DNA from: a virus | Reading direction: 5' to 3' (one strand) | Length of the DNA: 38,823 nt | Virus record (IMG/VR): IMGVR_UViG_3300020034_000045 | Location: 1 to 38,823 of that record | Part shown: in pieces, positions 28,892 to 37,146 of the stretch | Layout of the letters: every line of letters starts with the position of its first letter | Numbering within the stretch: position 1 is the first letter of the stretch | The notes under the pieces: model-generated | Told to the model about the DNA's origin: nothing | The model's database searches: none | The model's input: the letters and a program-made list of their open reading frames with translations, nothing else | Program-made: the position numbers and the translations under genes

Positions 28892-28920
28892 AATGTAGAC
28901 GAAAAGTTTATCGTTGTCAA
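28892..28920 (-). promoter_or_regulatory. sigma-70 promoter for the XRE-lipoprotein operon
   Basis: Read on the minus strand: TTGACA (28920-28915), a 17-nt spacer, TACATT (28897-28892). The -35 is full consensus and the -10 matches at 4 of 6. Transcription would begin about 28885, at the A of the XRE start codon. Confidence 0.7.
28899..28914 (-). promoter_or_regulatory. palindromic operator between -35 and -10
   Basis: ACGATAAACTTTTCGT is an imperfect dyad (ACGA.AA..TT.TCGT, 12 of 16 bases symmetrical) that fills the promoter spacer. A protein bound here would block RNA polymerase. The XRE product is the obvious candidate. Confidence 0.55.
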
Positions 28921-28944
28921 CCAAATTCGCCAGGAGGCTCACGC

Positions 28945-28989
28945 ATGATTGACGACGGGCTTGTCTGGACTGGCGGCGCGGGTGGCTGA
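28945..28989 (+). other. 14-codon leader frame before the tape measure gene
   Basis: A consensus AGGAGG at 28932-28937 is placed 7 nt before ATG 28945, which opens MIDDGLVWTGGAGG and stops at TGA 28987-28989. The natural start of the tape measure protein, GTG 28982, overlaps this stop in another frame and has no Shine-Dalgarno of its own. The leader may serve to couple translation, or it may be the remnant of a small gene. Confidence 0.4.
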
Positions 28990-31900
28990 CGAACAGATCG
29001 TTACCGAGTTGGTGGTTGACGGGTCTGGGGTTGACCAGGGCGTCGCGCAATACACCTCCGGCATGGGTCGCGCCGCCGCCGCGACGGATCAGGTTATTGC
29101 CGGTCAAGGTCGGCTTGAGGAATCAACAGGTAAGATCGCCCGCGCCTACAACAGCGCCATGGGGCAATTGGATCCTGTCTTTGCCGCCACACAACGGCTC
29201 AACAAAGAAACCAGCACGCTCGAATTGGCGGTGCGAGGTCTTAATCGTGAAGTGATGACCGGCGGCGTCCAGGCGGGCGCGCAATACGATAGTCAACTCG
29301 CAAAGTTGCAGGGGCGGATCGGGGAAGTCAGGGCCGCTACGGAGGGCTTGAGAACCGGCTCCCTGACCGCATCCGATGCGATGAAGACGTTGGGCGTCGG
29401 CGCGGATCGGCTCGGAACAGCGCACGCGGCGCTCGGCAAATCCACCAACGCCGCCAGCTTCGCCATGCGCGACCTCGGCATCCAGTCGATCGACGTGTTC
29501 CAGGGCCTCGCGACCGGCGCCCCGATCATGACGACGCTCATCCAGCAGGGCGCGCAGGTCGGCCAGGTGATGGCGACCAGTGGCGTCAGCATCAGCCAGA
29601 TGGGCACCGCGATCCGGGGCGCCTTGGGCAGCGCCCTCGCCTTCATAATCTCGCCGCTGGGTCTACTTATCACCGGCGCCGTCGCGGTCACCGGCGCCAT
29701 CGTGGCACTCGGCGTCGCGGCTGAATCCAACAGCACACGCCTGGCCAAGATGTCCCTCGCGGCCCGTGGCGTGCGCGACGACTTCGCGGCGATGACCGTG
29801 GAAGCCGAGGCCGCATCGAAAACGCTCGCCGCGACGACCGCGCTTAGCACGACAGACGCCAGGGCCATCACCTCGGCGCTGAACCAGGCGATGGACTTCC
29901 GCGGCAACCGCTCGACGATGGTCGAGCTTGGCAAGGACATCCAGGGCCTCGCCGCGATCATGGGTTCCGAAATTCCGGACGCTGCGAAGCGGTTCACTGA
30001 CGCGATGATGGACCCGGCCAAGGCGTCGGACGATCTGATCGGCAAAGTGAAGGGCTTCGACAAGCCGTTTGCCGATTACGTCAAGGGCTTGCAGTCGGCT
30101 GGGGATTCCAACGCGGCGTTCGTCGCTTTTCTCAACAAGTCGCGAGACGCGACAGTTGGCGCGACGAAGCCTCTGACCGAACTGGACGCGGCGACGCTTC
30201 GGTTAGAAAAGTCGTTCAACGGGGCCGTTGGGGCAGGCAAGAGCTTTACCCAATCGCTCGGCGAACCATTCGTGCAAATGGCGGCGGGTATTGAGAACGC
30301 TCTGGCGTCGGTGATCGAGAAACTACGTTCGCTCGGAAAAGCCTTTCCGGAAATAATGTCCCTGATCGGCACGGCGGCGATGCAGCTTCCGGGAGGGACA
30401 ATCACTGGGTTGGCGATCAAAGCCGGCGTTCAGGCCGGCGGTTCGCCCGCGCCAGAGCCTGGTATGGCCATCATCAAAGCCCCCGGGGGCGCTCAGTTCA
30501 CGGTCGCAGCCAGCGTCGCACCGGCCTTTCAGGGGTTGATCAACGAACTGGAAACTCGCGGTTACCTGATCAATCCAAGCGATATCAGCAGTTACCGCCC
30601 AGGATCCACGGTCGCGGGGACGGGCTCGCCAAGTGAACACTCAGCCGGCCGGGCGATCGACATCAATGCGTCTCGCAACCGCGTCGGTTCCGGCGGCGAT
30701 ATCCCGCCGGACGTCGCGCGCGAACTGGCGGCGAAGTACGGCATGGTATGGGGAGGCGACTTTCGCAATCCCGACCCGATGCACTTCGGTTTCGACGGCA
30801 AGCAGACCGTTCCGCAATACATCGACAACTCGAGACTCGCGACAAATGCCGGGCAGACGCAATACGAAAGTAGCGGCGTCATATCGCGACAGTTAGAGGA
30901 AAATACGCGCAAGCAGCAAATCGCCATGGCGGCCCTTAATGCGGAACAAGAAAAGTATAACAAGGCTGTAGGCTCCGGTGCGGACGCGCAGGCGATGGAC
31001 ACGGCGTCAGAGGCCGCCGCGCGTCAATTCGAGGTCCTTGTGAAGTTACAAGGTGAGCGTACGAACATCCTGACCACCCAACAGGCCGCCGCCAAAGAGT
31101 CAGAAAACACCCTCCGCCCGCTCGCCGCCGAGGCTGGTGCCGCGCGAGACCTGGCCGCGGCGTATGAGCACATGCGCCAGTTGGGCGAGGCGGCGGGCAC
31201 CGGGATCGATCGCAGCGCGTGGGCAACCGTCCAGGCGGGCAAGCTGGCCGAGCTGACCGTCCAGGCCAACGACAACGTCAGGGCGATCGATCTTCAGACG
31301 GCGGCCCAAAACCGCCTCACCCCGATCATCGAGAAGGGTGGGGTCGCGGCCGAGTTCGCGGCCAATCGCGAGAAGGCGCTGGAAGATGCGCGGAAAACGT
31401 CCCTGCCAAACACAGAGGAGCGCATCCGGCAGGTGGCCGCCGAGACGCTGGCGCTCAATGCCAGCACGCTGGCCAAGCGCGACAATCAGGCGGCGGCATC
31501 GGTCGCGGATTCAGAAAAACAACTGGAAAGGCTTCGGGTTGAGGCCGGTCTGATCGGCGCGACAACCGAGGAGCGGAATCGCGAACTGGCCGTGATGCAA
31601 AAGCGCCAGGAACTCGGGCTGAAGCTTGGCGATCAGGCGACGGACGAGCAGCAAAAGGCACTGAATGCCGCGCGCGCCGTCGCGGATTTGAGCACGCAAA
31701 TCCAGCAACAAACCCAGGCGTTGAACGAAGTCGGCAACATGGCCACTCAGGCGTTCCAGACGGTCGGCAACGCGATCACCCAGGCGTTCATCGGCGGGCA
31801 AGGCGCCGCGGTCAATTTCGGGAACGTGCTGCGCGGAGTGCTGACCCAAATCCTTCAGCAGATCACGCAATTGGCGATCATCAACCCGATTTTGAATTCG

Positions 31901-34297
31901 GTTATTGGCGGGACGAACCGGACCACGCTGGATCAGGTGTTGGGGGCGCTTGGGTCGTCGTCTGGGTCGGGCGGTGTGACGCTCACCAGTCCGGGTGGCG
32001 ACATTCTCGGCACGCTCAGCACGGGCGGCAGCGTGGTCTCCGGCACATCGAGCCTGCTCCAGGCGCTTGGCTACAAGGGGTTGGGTGAACAACTTGGTCT
32101 CACTGGCGAGGGCGGATTGCTCACGGGCCTGGGAGGGAAGCTCGGATTGACAGGTCCGAACGGGGTGCTCAGCGGCGCTGGAAGTAGCATCAACGGTGCG
32201 CTCGCGACGCCACTTTGGGGCAGTGGGGCCACAACCGCGACGGTCGGCACAGTCCTCGGCGCGGCCGGCGGCGGCTTCGCGGCGGGCAGCCTGGTGGGCA
32301 CCGGCGTGCAGGCGCTCACCGACAAGACGGGCCCGGGCCCGGAGATCGGTGCCGCGATCGGGACGGCGATCGGCATCGCCGCCGCTCCGTACACTGGCGG
32401 GCTCAGCCTTCTCGCTTCCGCCCTGATCGGCGGCGTCATCGGCGGCGCCGGCGGCGGACTCATCGGCCCCGGCCCCCAGAACGCCTACTCCGGCACAGAG
32501 GTCGCCTTGAACGACTACGGCCGCCTGACCATCGGCCAAACGCGCGGGCAACTCTTCGACGAAGGCAAAGAGCGCGACATCACGATCGGTGACGCGGACT
32601 CGATCAATAAATTCCTCGACAAGATCGACGTCAAAATCTCCTCGATCGGCAATCTGTATCAGGTCGGCCAAAACACGCCGGGCGGATATCAGGACCCGAC
32701 CAAGTTCGGCTCCCTCGCATCGGCCTTCCCTGATTTCCGGTTTCAATCGGCGTTCGACGACAAGGATCTGAACAAGTATCTGTCAAACAAGTCCTTCCCG
32801 GACTTCACTACGTTCGCGAACGAAATGTCCGAGTATACGCAGCTTGTCCGCGACATCATTCCCGTCCTGACGAAAACGAACGAGGTCACCGGCAGCACCA
32901 CCGATGCGATCAAAGTCATCAACGCCGCGTACGGTCCCGCCATCGCATCCGCGCAAAAATACGGCGTGTCGATCGACGCTCTGACCAAACATCAGGAAGA
33001 CGCGATCCAGGACATCTGGGAAGCGGCTCATAAGCAAATCTTCGCGTATGATCAGCAACTCAACATTCGTATCAACAACGCGACCGGCGAGAATCCGCTC
33101 GGCACACAGCTTTATGGGTTCGACATCCAGGCCACAAACGAGCGCGAGGCATTCACCAATCAGTTGGTTGGATTTTACGGCGATGCATACAAATCCACGC
33201 AGGAATACGCCGACCAAATGGCGTTGCTGGAAAAAGCACTTGGCGCGGAACGTGTCGCCATCCAGAAGCAATACAATGATCAGATGACCGCCGCGGCGAA
33301 GCATCTCGACCAGGCCACGCGTTCATACGATCTCCGCTACCAGTCCGCGTCCGCGCAAATAGGCAATGACCCAATTCAGCAGTTCAATGCGCAAATCACC
33401 TCGGTTGATGAAAATGCAAATCAGCAGCGTGCCGCGTTACACGATCAGATCGTTGCCGTCTATGGCGATACGGCGAACGCGAATGCGGAATATGCGGCGC
33501 GCATCGTCGGTCTTGACCGCGCTCTAAACGAAGAACGTCTCGCTCTACTGCAGCAGTTCAACGAAAAATTTGCTGATGGCATGAAGCATCTCGATCAGGC
33601 CACGCGTTCATACGATCTCCGCTACCAGTCCGCGTCCGCGCAAATAGGCAATGACCCGGCGCAACAGTTCAATGTGCAACTTGCCTCATTTGACGAAAAT
33701 GCGAGACAGCAACGCGACGCTCTGCACGATCAGATCACCGCTGTTTACGGCGAAGGGATTACTGGCGTCGCTGAATACAACCGCCGTATCATTGGCCTCG
33801 ACCGCGCCCTCGGCGAGGAGCGGCTTGCGCTGCAACAGCAATACAACGACAAGCTCGCTGCCACCGCGACTCAGACCGTTGTTTCGCTATCGAATTACGC
33901 GCTGAAACTCCAGACCGGCGCGGCGTCACCGCTCTCTCCGCAATCTCAACTTGAACTGGCGCAATCCCAGTTCAACGCGGTATCCGGTGCGGCGGGCGCG
34001 GGGAACATCAACAGCATCAATCAATTACCTGGATACGCGGACTCCCTGCTCTCCGCGTCCCGTGTGGTGAACGGATCGGGCGCGGCCTATGTCGCGACGT
34101 TCCAGCAGGTGCTCGACGCGCTGACCCGCGTGTCGCTGATCCCGCCGGACACGCTGACGTCATCCGTGGTGCAGGTCGAGTTTCGGACTCAGACGCAAAT
34201 TCTGGTCGCGTCCTTGGATGAATTAAAGACTGAGGTGAAGGGCCTTAGGCAACAGGTTCAACAGAATTCAGCGGCACCGGTCAGGAATGCGGCATGA
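28982..34297 (+). CDS. tape measure protein with embedded M15 peptidase
   Basis: A 1771-residue tail length-determining protein, the largest gene here. GTG 28982 gives MADEQIVTELVVDGSG, a natural start; TTG 28949 is in frame upstream. Hydrophobic segments lie near 213-250 and a Gly/Ala-rich one near 1090-1165, as in proteins that insert into the membrane at DNA entry. Residues about 505-605 are an M15 (VanY-type) D,D-peptidase: SSYRPG, SEHSAGRAIDIN (H553, D560) and DPMHFGF (H601) supply the zinc ligands, so it may open peptidoglycan during injection. Near the C terminus are tandem repeats of 95 residues (two close copies, one diverged). By the usual 0.15 nm per residue the tail would be about 265 nm. 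Confidence 0.9.
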   Translation: MADEQIVTELVVDGSGVDQGVAQYTSGMGRAAAATDQVIAGQGRLEESTGKIARAYNSAMGQLDPVFAATQRLNKETSTLELAVRGLNREVMTGGVQAGAQYDSQLAKLQGRIGEVRAATEGLRTGSLTASDAMKTLGVGADRLGTAHAALGKSTNAASFAMRDLGIQSIDVFQGLATGAPIMTTLIQQGAQVGQVMATSGVSISQMGTAIRGALGSALAFIISPLGLLITGAVAVTGAIVALGVAAESNSTRLAKMSLAARGVRDDFAAMTVEAEAASKTLAATTALSTTDARAITSALNQAMDFRGNRSTMVELGKDIQGLAAIMGSEIPDAAKRFTDAMMDPAKASDDLIGKVKGFDKPFADYVKGLQSAGDSNAAFVAFLNKSRDATVGATKPLTELDAATLRLEKSFNGAVGAGKSFTQSLGEPFVQMAAGIENALASVIEKLRSLGKAFPEIMSLIGTAAMQLPGGTITGLAIKAGVQAGGSPAPEPGMAIIKAPGGAQFTVAASVAPAFQGLINELETRGYLINPSDISSYRPGSTVAGTGSPSEHSAGRAIDINASRNRVGSGGDIPPDVARELAAKYGMVWGGDFRNPDPMHFGFDGKQTVPQYIDNSRLATNAGQTQYESSGVISRQLEENTRKQQIAMAALNAEQEKYNKAVGSGADAQAMDTASEAAARQFEVLVKLQGERTNILTTQQAAAKESENTLRPLAAEAGAARDLAAAYEHMRQLGEAAGTGIDRSAWATVQAGKLAELTVQANDNVRAIDLQTAAQNRLTPIIEKGGVAAEFAANREKALEDARKTSLPNTEERIRQVAAETLALNASTLAKRDNQAAASVADSEKQLERLRVEAGLIGATTEERNRELAVMQKRQELGLKLGDQATDEQQKALNAARAVADLSTQIQQQTQALNEVGNMATQAFQTVGNAITQAFIGGQGAAVNFGNVLRGVLTQILQQITQLAIINPILNSVIGGTNRTTLDQVLGALGSSSGSGGVTLTSPGGDILGTLSTGGSVVSGTSSLLQALGYKGLGEQLGLTGEGGLLTGLGGKLGLTGPNGVLSGAGSSINGALATPLWGSGATTATVGTVLGAAGGGFAAGSLVGTGVQALTDKTGPGPEIGAAIGTAIGIAAAPYTGGLSLLASALIGGVIGGAGGGLIGPGPQNAYSGTEVALNDYGRLTIGQTRGQLFDEGKERDITIGDADSINKFLDKIDVKISSIGNLYQVGQNTPGGYQDPTKFGSLASAFPDFRFQSAFDDKDLNKYLSNKSFPDFTTFANEMSEYTQLVRDIIPVLTKTNEVTGSTTDAIKVINAAYGPAIASAQKYGVSIDALTKHQEDAIQDIWEAAHKQIFAYDQQLNIRINNATGENPLGTQLYGFDIQATNEREAFTNQLVGFYGDAYKSTQEYADQMALLEKALGAERVAIQKQYNDQMTAAAKHLDQATRSYDLRYQSASAQIGNDPIQQFNAQITSVDENANQQRAALHDQIVAVYGDTANANAEYAARIVGLDRALNEERLALLQQFNEKFADGMKHLDQATRSYDLRYQSASAQIGNDPAQQFNVQLASFDENARQQRDALHDQITAVYGEGITGVAEYNRRIIGLDRALGEERLALQQQYNDKLAATATQTVVSLSNYALKLQTGAASPLSPQSQLELAQSQFNAVSGAAGAGNINSINQLPGYADSLLSASRVVNGSGAAYVATFQQVLDALTRVSLIPPDTLTSSVVQVEFRTQTQILVASLDELKTEVKGLRQQVQQNSAAPVRNAA
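33299..33657 (+). repeat. direct repeat inside the tape measure gene, 285-bp period
   Basis: Bases 33299-33372 recur at 33584-33657 with one visible mismatch in 74 (HLDQATRSYDLRYQSASAQI followed by GNDP). The surrounding 95 codons are also related but more diverged. A third, weaker copy precedes it (about 33030-33298). Such repeats change tail length by unequal recombination. Confidence 0.8.
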
Positions 34298-36645
34298 CGC
34301 TTCCCACTGACGGCATAAAAGGCAGTGCGCTTACGCATTTGACGAGCGGCTTTAATCCAGGCGCCGATTTTATAACGGTTACGCACGCCGGGAGTACTTT
34401 CAAAGCCTACACGTTAGATCTTGTTCGCGGCGTTCTTATCAGCCCCGGTGCGATCGGAGGAACAACCCCGGCGGCCGGGGGATTTACCACCCTCGGCGCG
34501 ACCACGAGCGTCATCTCCCCGAAGTTTGGATCGGCGGCGGCGGCTGGCCTGAACATCTCCCCCGGCGGAAACGGAACGACACTGACGTTCGGCGATCCCG
34601 GCTACGGGATTGGGACCATCGGCAGCATGACGTTCGCGGCTGGTGCCATGGCGATGAATATAAGCGGCACCTCCCAGGCTATTCGCTTCACTACAGGATC
34701 GAATGCAATGGCTCTTGCCGGAGCCATTACGCCGCTCATTTTCTCCGGAGCCAATCTTACGGGGACCGGATCAGGTTCCGTCGCATTGAACCGTATCTCC
34801 ATTGCGTCTGATACATCAAACCTGACTGGGGCGTCGGACGGCGCCGGGAAGTTGCTTGACCTGCAATGGAACGTCTCTGGCGCCGCGACTGGCGGCAGGG
34901 TCGGGCTGTGGGCTCAGATCAATGCGTCAAGTATGTCTAACGCCATCGAAATCAATCCGATCAACGCGATTATCATTGCTAACTCGGCAATGGGCGGTTC
35001 GTTCCTTCAGCCGTTCGCGACGGGCCTCACTGTTGGAGCCAGCGCCACAAATGTCGGAAACACGCTCAACGAAATAAACTACTGTGTGCTGGCGAGCGGG
35101 CAAGTCGGTGTTAAGGGTGGACTGCAAATCGCGATGGCTCGCGGCGACCTTTATCCAGGCGTCTCGGCGGACGCCGGGCTATTCTTCGCGAACTCGAATA
35201 TTGACGGCGTATCGCAAGGTATGGCGAATGTCATAGCACTAGGGAACACCGCTCAAGGCTTCCCCACGGGACCGACCGGTTCAGTTATTGGCATTTATCT
35301 TCAGGTCGCTGACCAGGGTTTCGCGAAACGCGATAAGTTTATTCCACCCGCCGGGTTCGCGGGTATCGACCTGCAGTACATGAACACGTCCATCGCCTCT
35401 GGGTACTCATTCAGAGGCGCGGGTTTCTACGTAGACGGCACAGGTCAGGTCCGCGCGGGTCAGGGTTTGGTGTTGGGACGTAGCGGAGCAAACTACACAA
35501 TCGATACACCTTCGACGTTCGCCGTCAATTCCGTCGCGGTCAATGTCCCAGGCGTTCCGGTTGTTATCTCCAGTGCCAGCCGTGGCAACTACTACCCGGG
35601 GGACATCATTAGCGGCACCGGGTCTCCCGCCGGTCAGTATCGGATAACGAATTGCAAGGTGGTGTCGTATGCGATCACGGCGGGCGGCTCCGGGGGTACC
35701 AACGGTGCCCAGGTCGTCACGCTGGTGGGTGGCACAGGATCCGGCGCGTCCTTCAATGTCACCGTCACCGGCGGCGTGATCACATCGGTTAATTCCATAG
35801 CGTCGGCGGGCAATTACACGCTACTGCCCGCCAACCTGAACGCGTGTCCCGTGTCAGGCGCGAGCCTGACCGGCGCGACTTTATCCGTGGGCATTGGCGC
35901 TCTGACGGTTGCCATCCTGGTGCCGGACGTCTTCGACACAAACATCACGGCGATTGATCCGGTCGGAGGTTCAGGCGTGGGCCTCTCTCTGACGGCGACC
36001 AATCAGGTGCGAAACACGATCTCAGTCGCGCCGCTTGGTGGGCAGGTCGTTGTTAACGGTACCGGGCCGCACCTGGATGTCCCGGGCCCGAAAGTCGCCG
36101 GGCGATTTTATGCTTCGCCGATCTCAGCGAATGCGGCAAATAGTGCACTTTCTTCAGCAAACCGATTGTTCGCGGTCCCATTCTTCGTCGGTAACCGTTC
36201 CACAGCGCTAACGTTATCCTTTGATATCGGGACGGGTATCGCGGGGGCGTGGAACGCGCGGATGGGAATCTACGCCGACGACGGCACCGGCAAACCAGGC
36301 GCACTCGTCGCTAACTCGGACGGCGGCATCATCGCGGTCGGCAGTGGCACCGTAACGGGCGTTCAGACCGTTACGATGAATGGCGCGACAGGCGTGCCTC
36401 TGTTGGGTTGGTACTGGCTTGCCTTCATGGCTGATACGACGGGTCAGTCCCTCTATTCGATCAGTAATTCCGGCGCGCTTTACACGAATACGCTGATTGG
36501 ACACACCAGCGCGAGCAATATGTTCAGCGGTAATCAGGTGACGGGATATTTCGCGGCGCAGACGTTCGGTGCGATGCCAGGAACATTCCCGGCCCCCTCA
36601 ATTCTGATCGCCAGTCCGAACCCTTATATCGCTGTGGGGTTCTGA
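34294..36645 (+). CDS. tail appendage/fibre-like protein
   Basis: A 783-residue, Gly/Ser/Thr-rich, beta-strand-rich protein overlapping the tape measure end (ATGA). The N terminus MTLPTDGIKGSALTHLTSGF is a likely attachment region. Residues about 50-400 read as repeated beta-helix-like strands (GGTTPAAGGFTTLGATTS and the like). Residues about 410-560 are Gly-rich beta modules resembling those in phage fibres. The last 180 residues (GRFYASPISANAANSALSSA, GAWNARMGIYADDGTGKPGA, GWYWLAFMADTTGQ) resemble a jelly-roll receptor-binding domain. A strong terminator follows. Probably a tail fibre or spike, and a candidate host-range determinant. Confidence 0.7.
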   Translation: MTLPTDGIKGSALTHLTSGFNPGADFITVTHAGSTFKAYTLDLVRGVLISPGAIGGTTPAAGGFTTLGATTSVISPKFGSAAAAGLNISPGGNGTTLTFGDPGYGIGTIGSMTFAAGAMAMNISGTSQAIRFTTGSNAMALAGAITPLIFSGANLTGTGSGSVALNRISIASDTSNLTGASDGAGKLLDLQWNVSGAATGGRVGLWAQINASSMSNAIEINPINAIIIANSAMGGSFLQPFATGLTVGASATNVGNTLNEINYCVLASGQVGVKGGLQIAMARGDLYPGVSADAGLFFANSNIDGVSQGMANVIALGNTAQGFPTGPTGSVIGIYLQVADQGFAKRDKFIPPAGFAGIDLQYMNTSIASGYSFRGAGFYVDGTGQVRAGQGLVLGRSGANYTIDTPSTFAVNSVAVNVPGVPVVISSASRGNYYPGDIISGTGSPAGQYRITNCKVVSYAITAGGSGGTNGAQVVTLVGGTGSGASFNVTVTGGVITSVNSIASAGNYTLLPANLNACPVSGASLTGATLSVGIGALTVAILVPDVFDTNITAIDPVGGSGVGLSLTATNQVRNTISVAPLGGQVVVNGTGPHLDVPGPKVAGRFYASPISANAANSALSSANRLFAVPFFVGNRSTALTLSFDIGTGIAGAWNARMGIYADDGTGKPGALVANSDGGIIAVGSGTVTGVQTVTMNGATGVPLLGWYWLAFMADTTGQSLYSISNSGALYTNTLIGHTSASNMFSGNQVTGYFAAQTFGAMPGTFPAPSILIASPNPYIAVGF

Positions 36646-36938
36646 ACCTCCCGCGCTGGTGCGGGTGTGAATCGGCCGTCTGATATTGCCGTGTCAACCA
36701 GATGGCCGATCGGTTTTTTATAGATCAGGCCACCATAAGGACAGGTTCCAGGAACGATACAGCCGCGAAACTTAGCACAAGCGTGTCCTCCGGCGGTCTG
36801 GCATTCGTCAGGCCATACGGACGCGGCCTTGGTTTCTGGTTCGGATCTTTTCGCCAAGACCAACCGCTCAGGCGCCACCGCCAGTGTCAGTGGCGCGAAA
36901 AAGCGTGCGATGCCCCTTCGGGTAACCCCGATGTCCAT
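36624..36938 (-). CDS. possible antisense small protein, Cys-containing
   Basis: On the minus strand, ATG 36938 has a GGGGAGGG about 9 nt upstream and opens a 104-residue frame, MDIGVTRRGIARFFAPLTLA and so on. It has four Cys in a 24-residue stretch (ECQTAGGHACAKFRGCIVPG, then TC). It would explain an otherwise unusually long gap. Against it: it contains the tail gene's terminator sequence and overlaps the tail gene end by 22 nt. No family recognised; it may be spurious. Confidence 0.25.
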   Translation of the reverse strand: MDIGVTRRGIARFFAPLTLAVAPERLVLAKRSEPETKAASVWPDECQTAGGHACAKFRGCIVPGTCPYGGLIYKKPIGHLVDTAISDGRFTPAPAREVQNPTAI

Positions 36939-36970
36939 TTTTTCATCCCTCCCCAAGACAAGGAACCCAG
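36646..36970 (+). other. 325-nt intergenic region
   Basis: Between the tail appendage stop and the next + gene. It holds an intrinsic terminator (36671-36719), a second perfect 7-bp stem (GCGCCAC 36872-36878 with GTGGCGC 36890-36896, 11-nt loop) and the possible minus-strand frame described separately. I see no convincing sigma-70 promoter on the + strand. Confidence 0.5.
36671..36719 (+). terminator. intrinsic terminator after the tail appendage gene
   Basis: ATCGGCCGTCTG 36671-36682 pairs with CAGATGGCCGAT 36699-36710 (one G-T pair) around a 16-nt loop, followed by CGG and TTTTTT. This is the clearest rho-independent terminator in the window. Confidence 0.75.
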
Positions 36971-37141
36971 ATGCCACAGACCGAACCTCCCGCGCAATCG
37001 GCGATCGTCACGTACGCCACGTCGCTGGGCCACAACCTCGCTTTGGCGATGGTCGAGAATGACCAGCTACGGACCGAGCGGGATGCGCTACGGGCTGAAC
37101 TCGCCGCAATTCGCCCCGTCTCTGAACCGGCAATCACCTAA
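36971..37141 (+). CDS. small coiled-coil protein, 56 aa
   Basis: ATG 36971 has AAGGAA at 36959-36964 with 6 nt spacing. The product starts MPQTEPPAQSAIVTYATSLG and continues as one charged helix (VENDQLRTERDALRAELAAI) with heptad spacing. It stops 5 nt before the next start, so it is in the same operon as the tail-tip gene. Possibly a tail accessory or chaperone; no family recognised. Confidence 0.55.
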   Translation: MPQTEPPAQSAIVTYATSLGHNLALAMVENDQLRTERDALRAELAAIRPVSEPAIT

Positions 37142-37146
37142 CCCCC

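Noticed and set aside
31511-32746. Long minus-strand open frame (411 aa) across the tape measure gene
   Set aside because: Arg/Ala-rich antisense shadow of a clearly coding region, without start signals or motifs.
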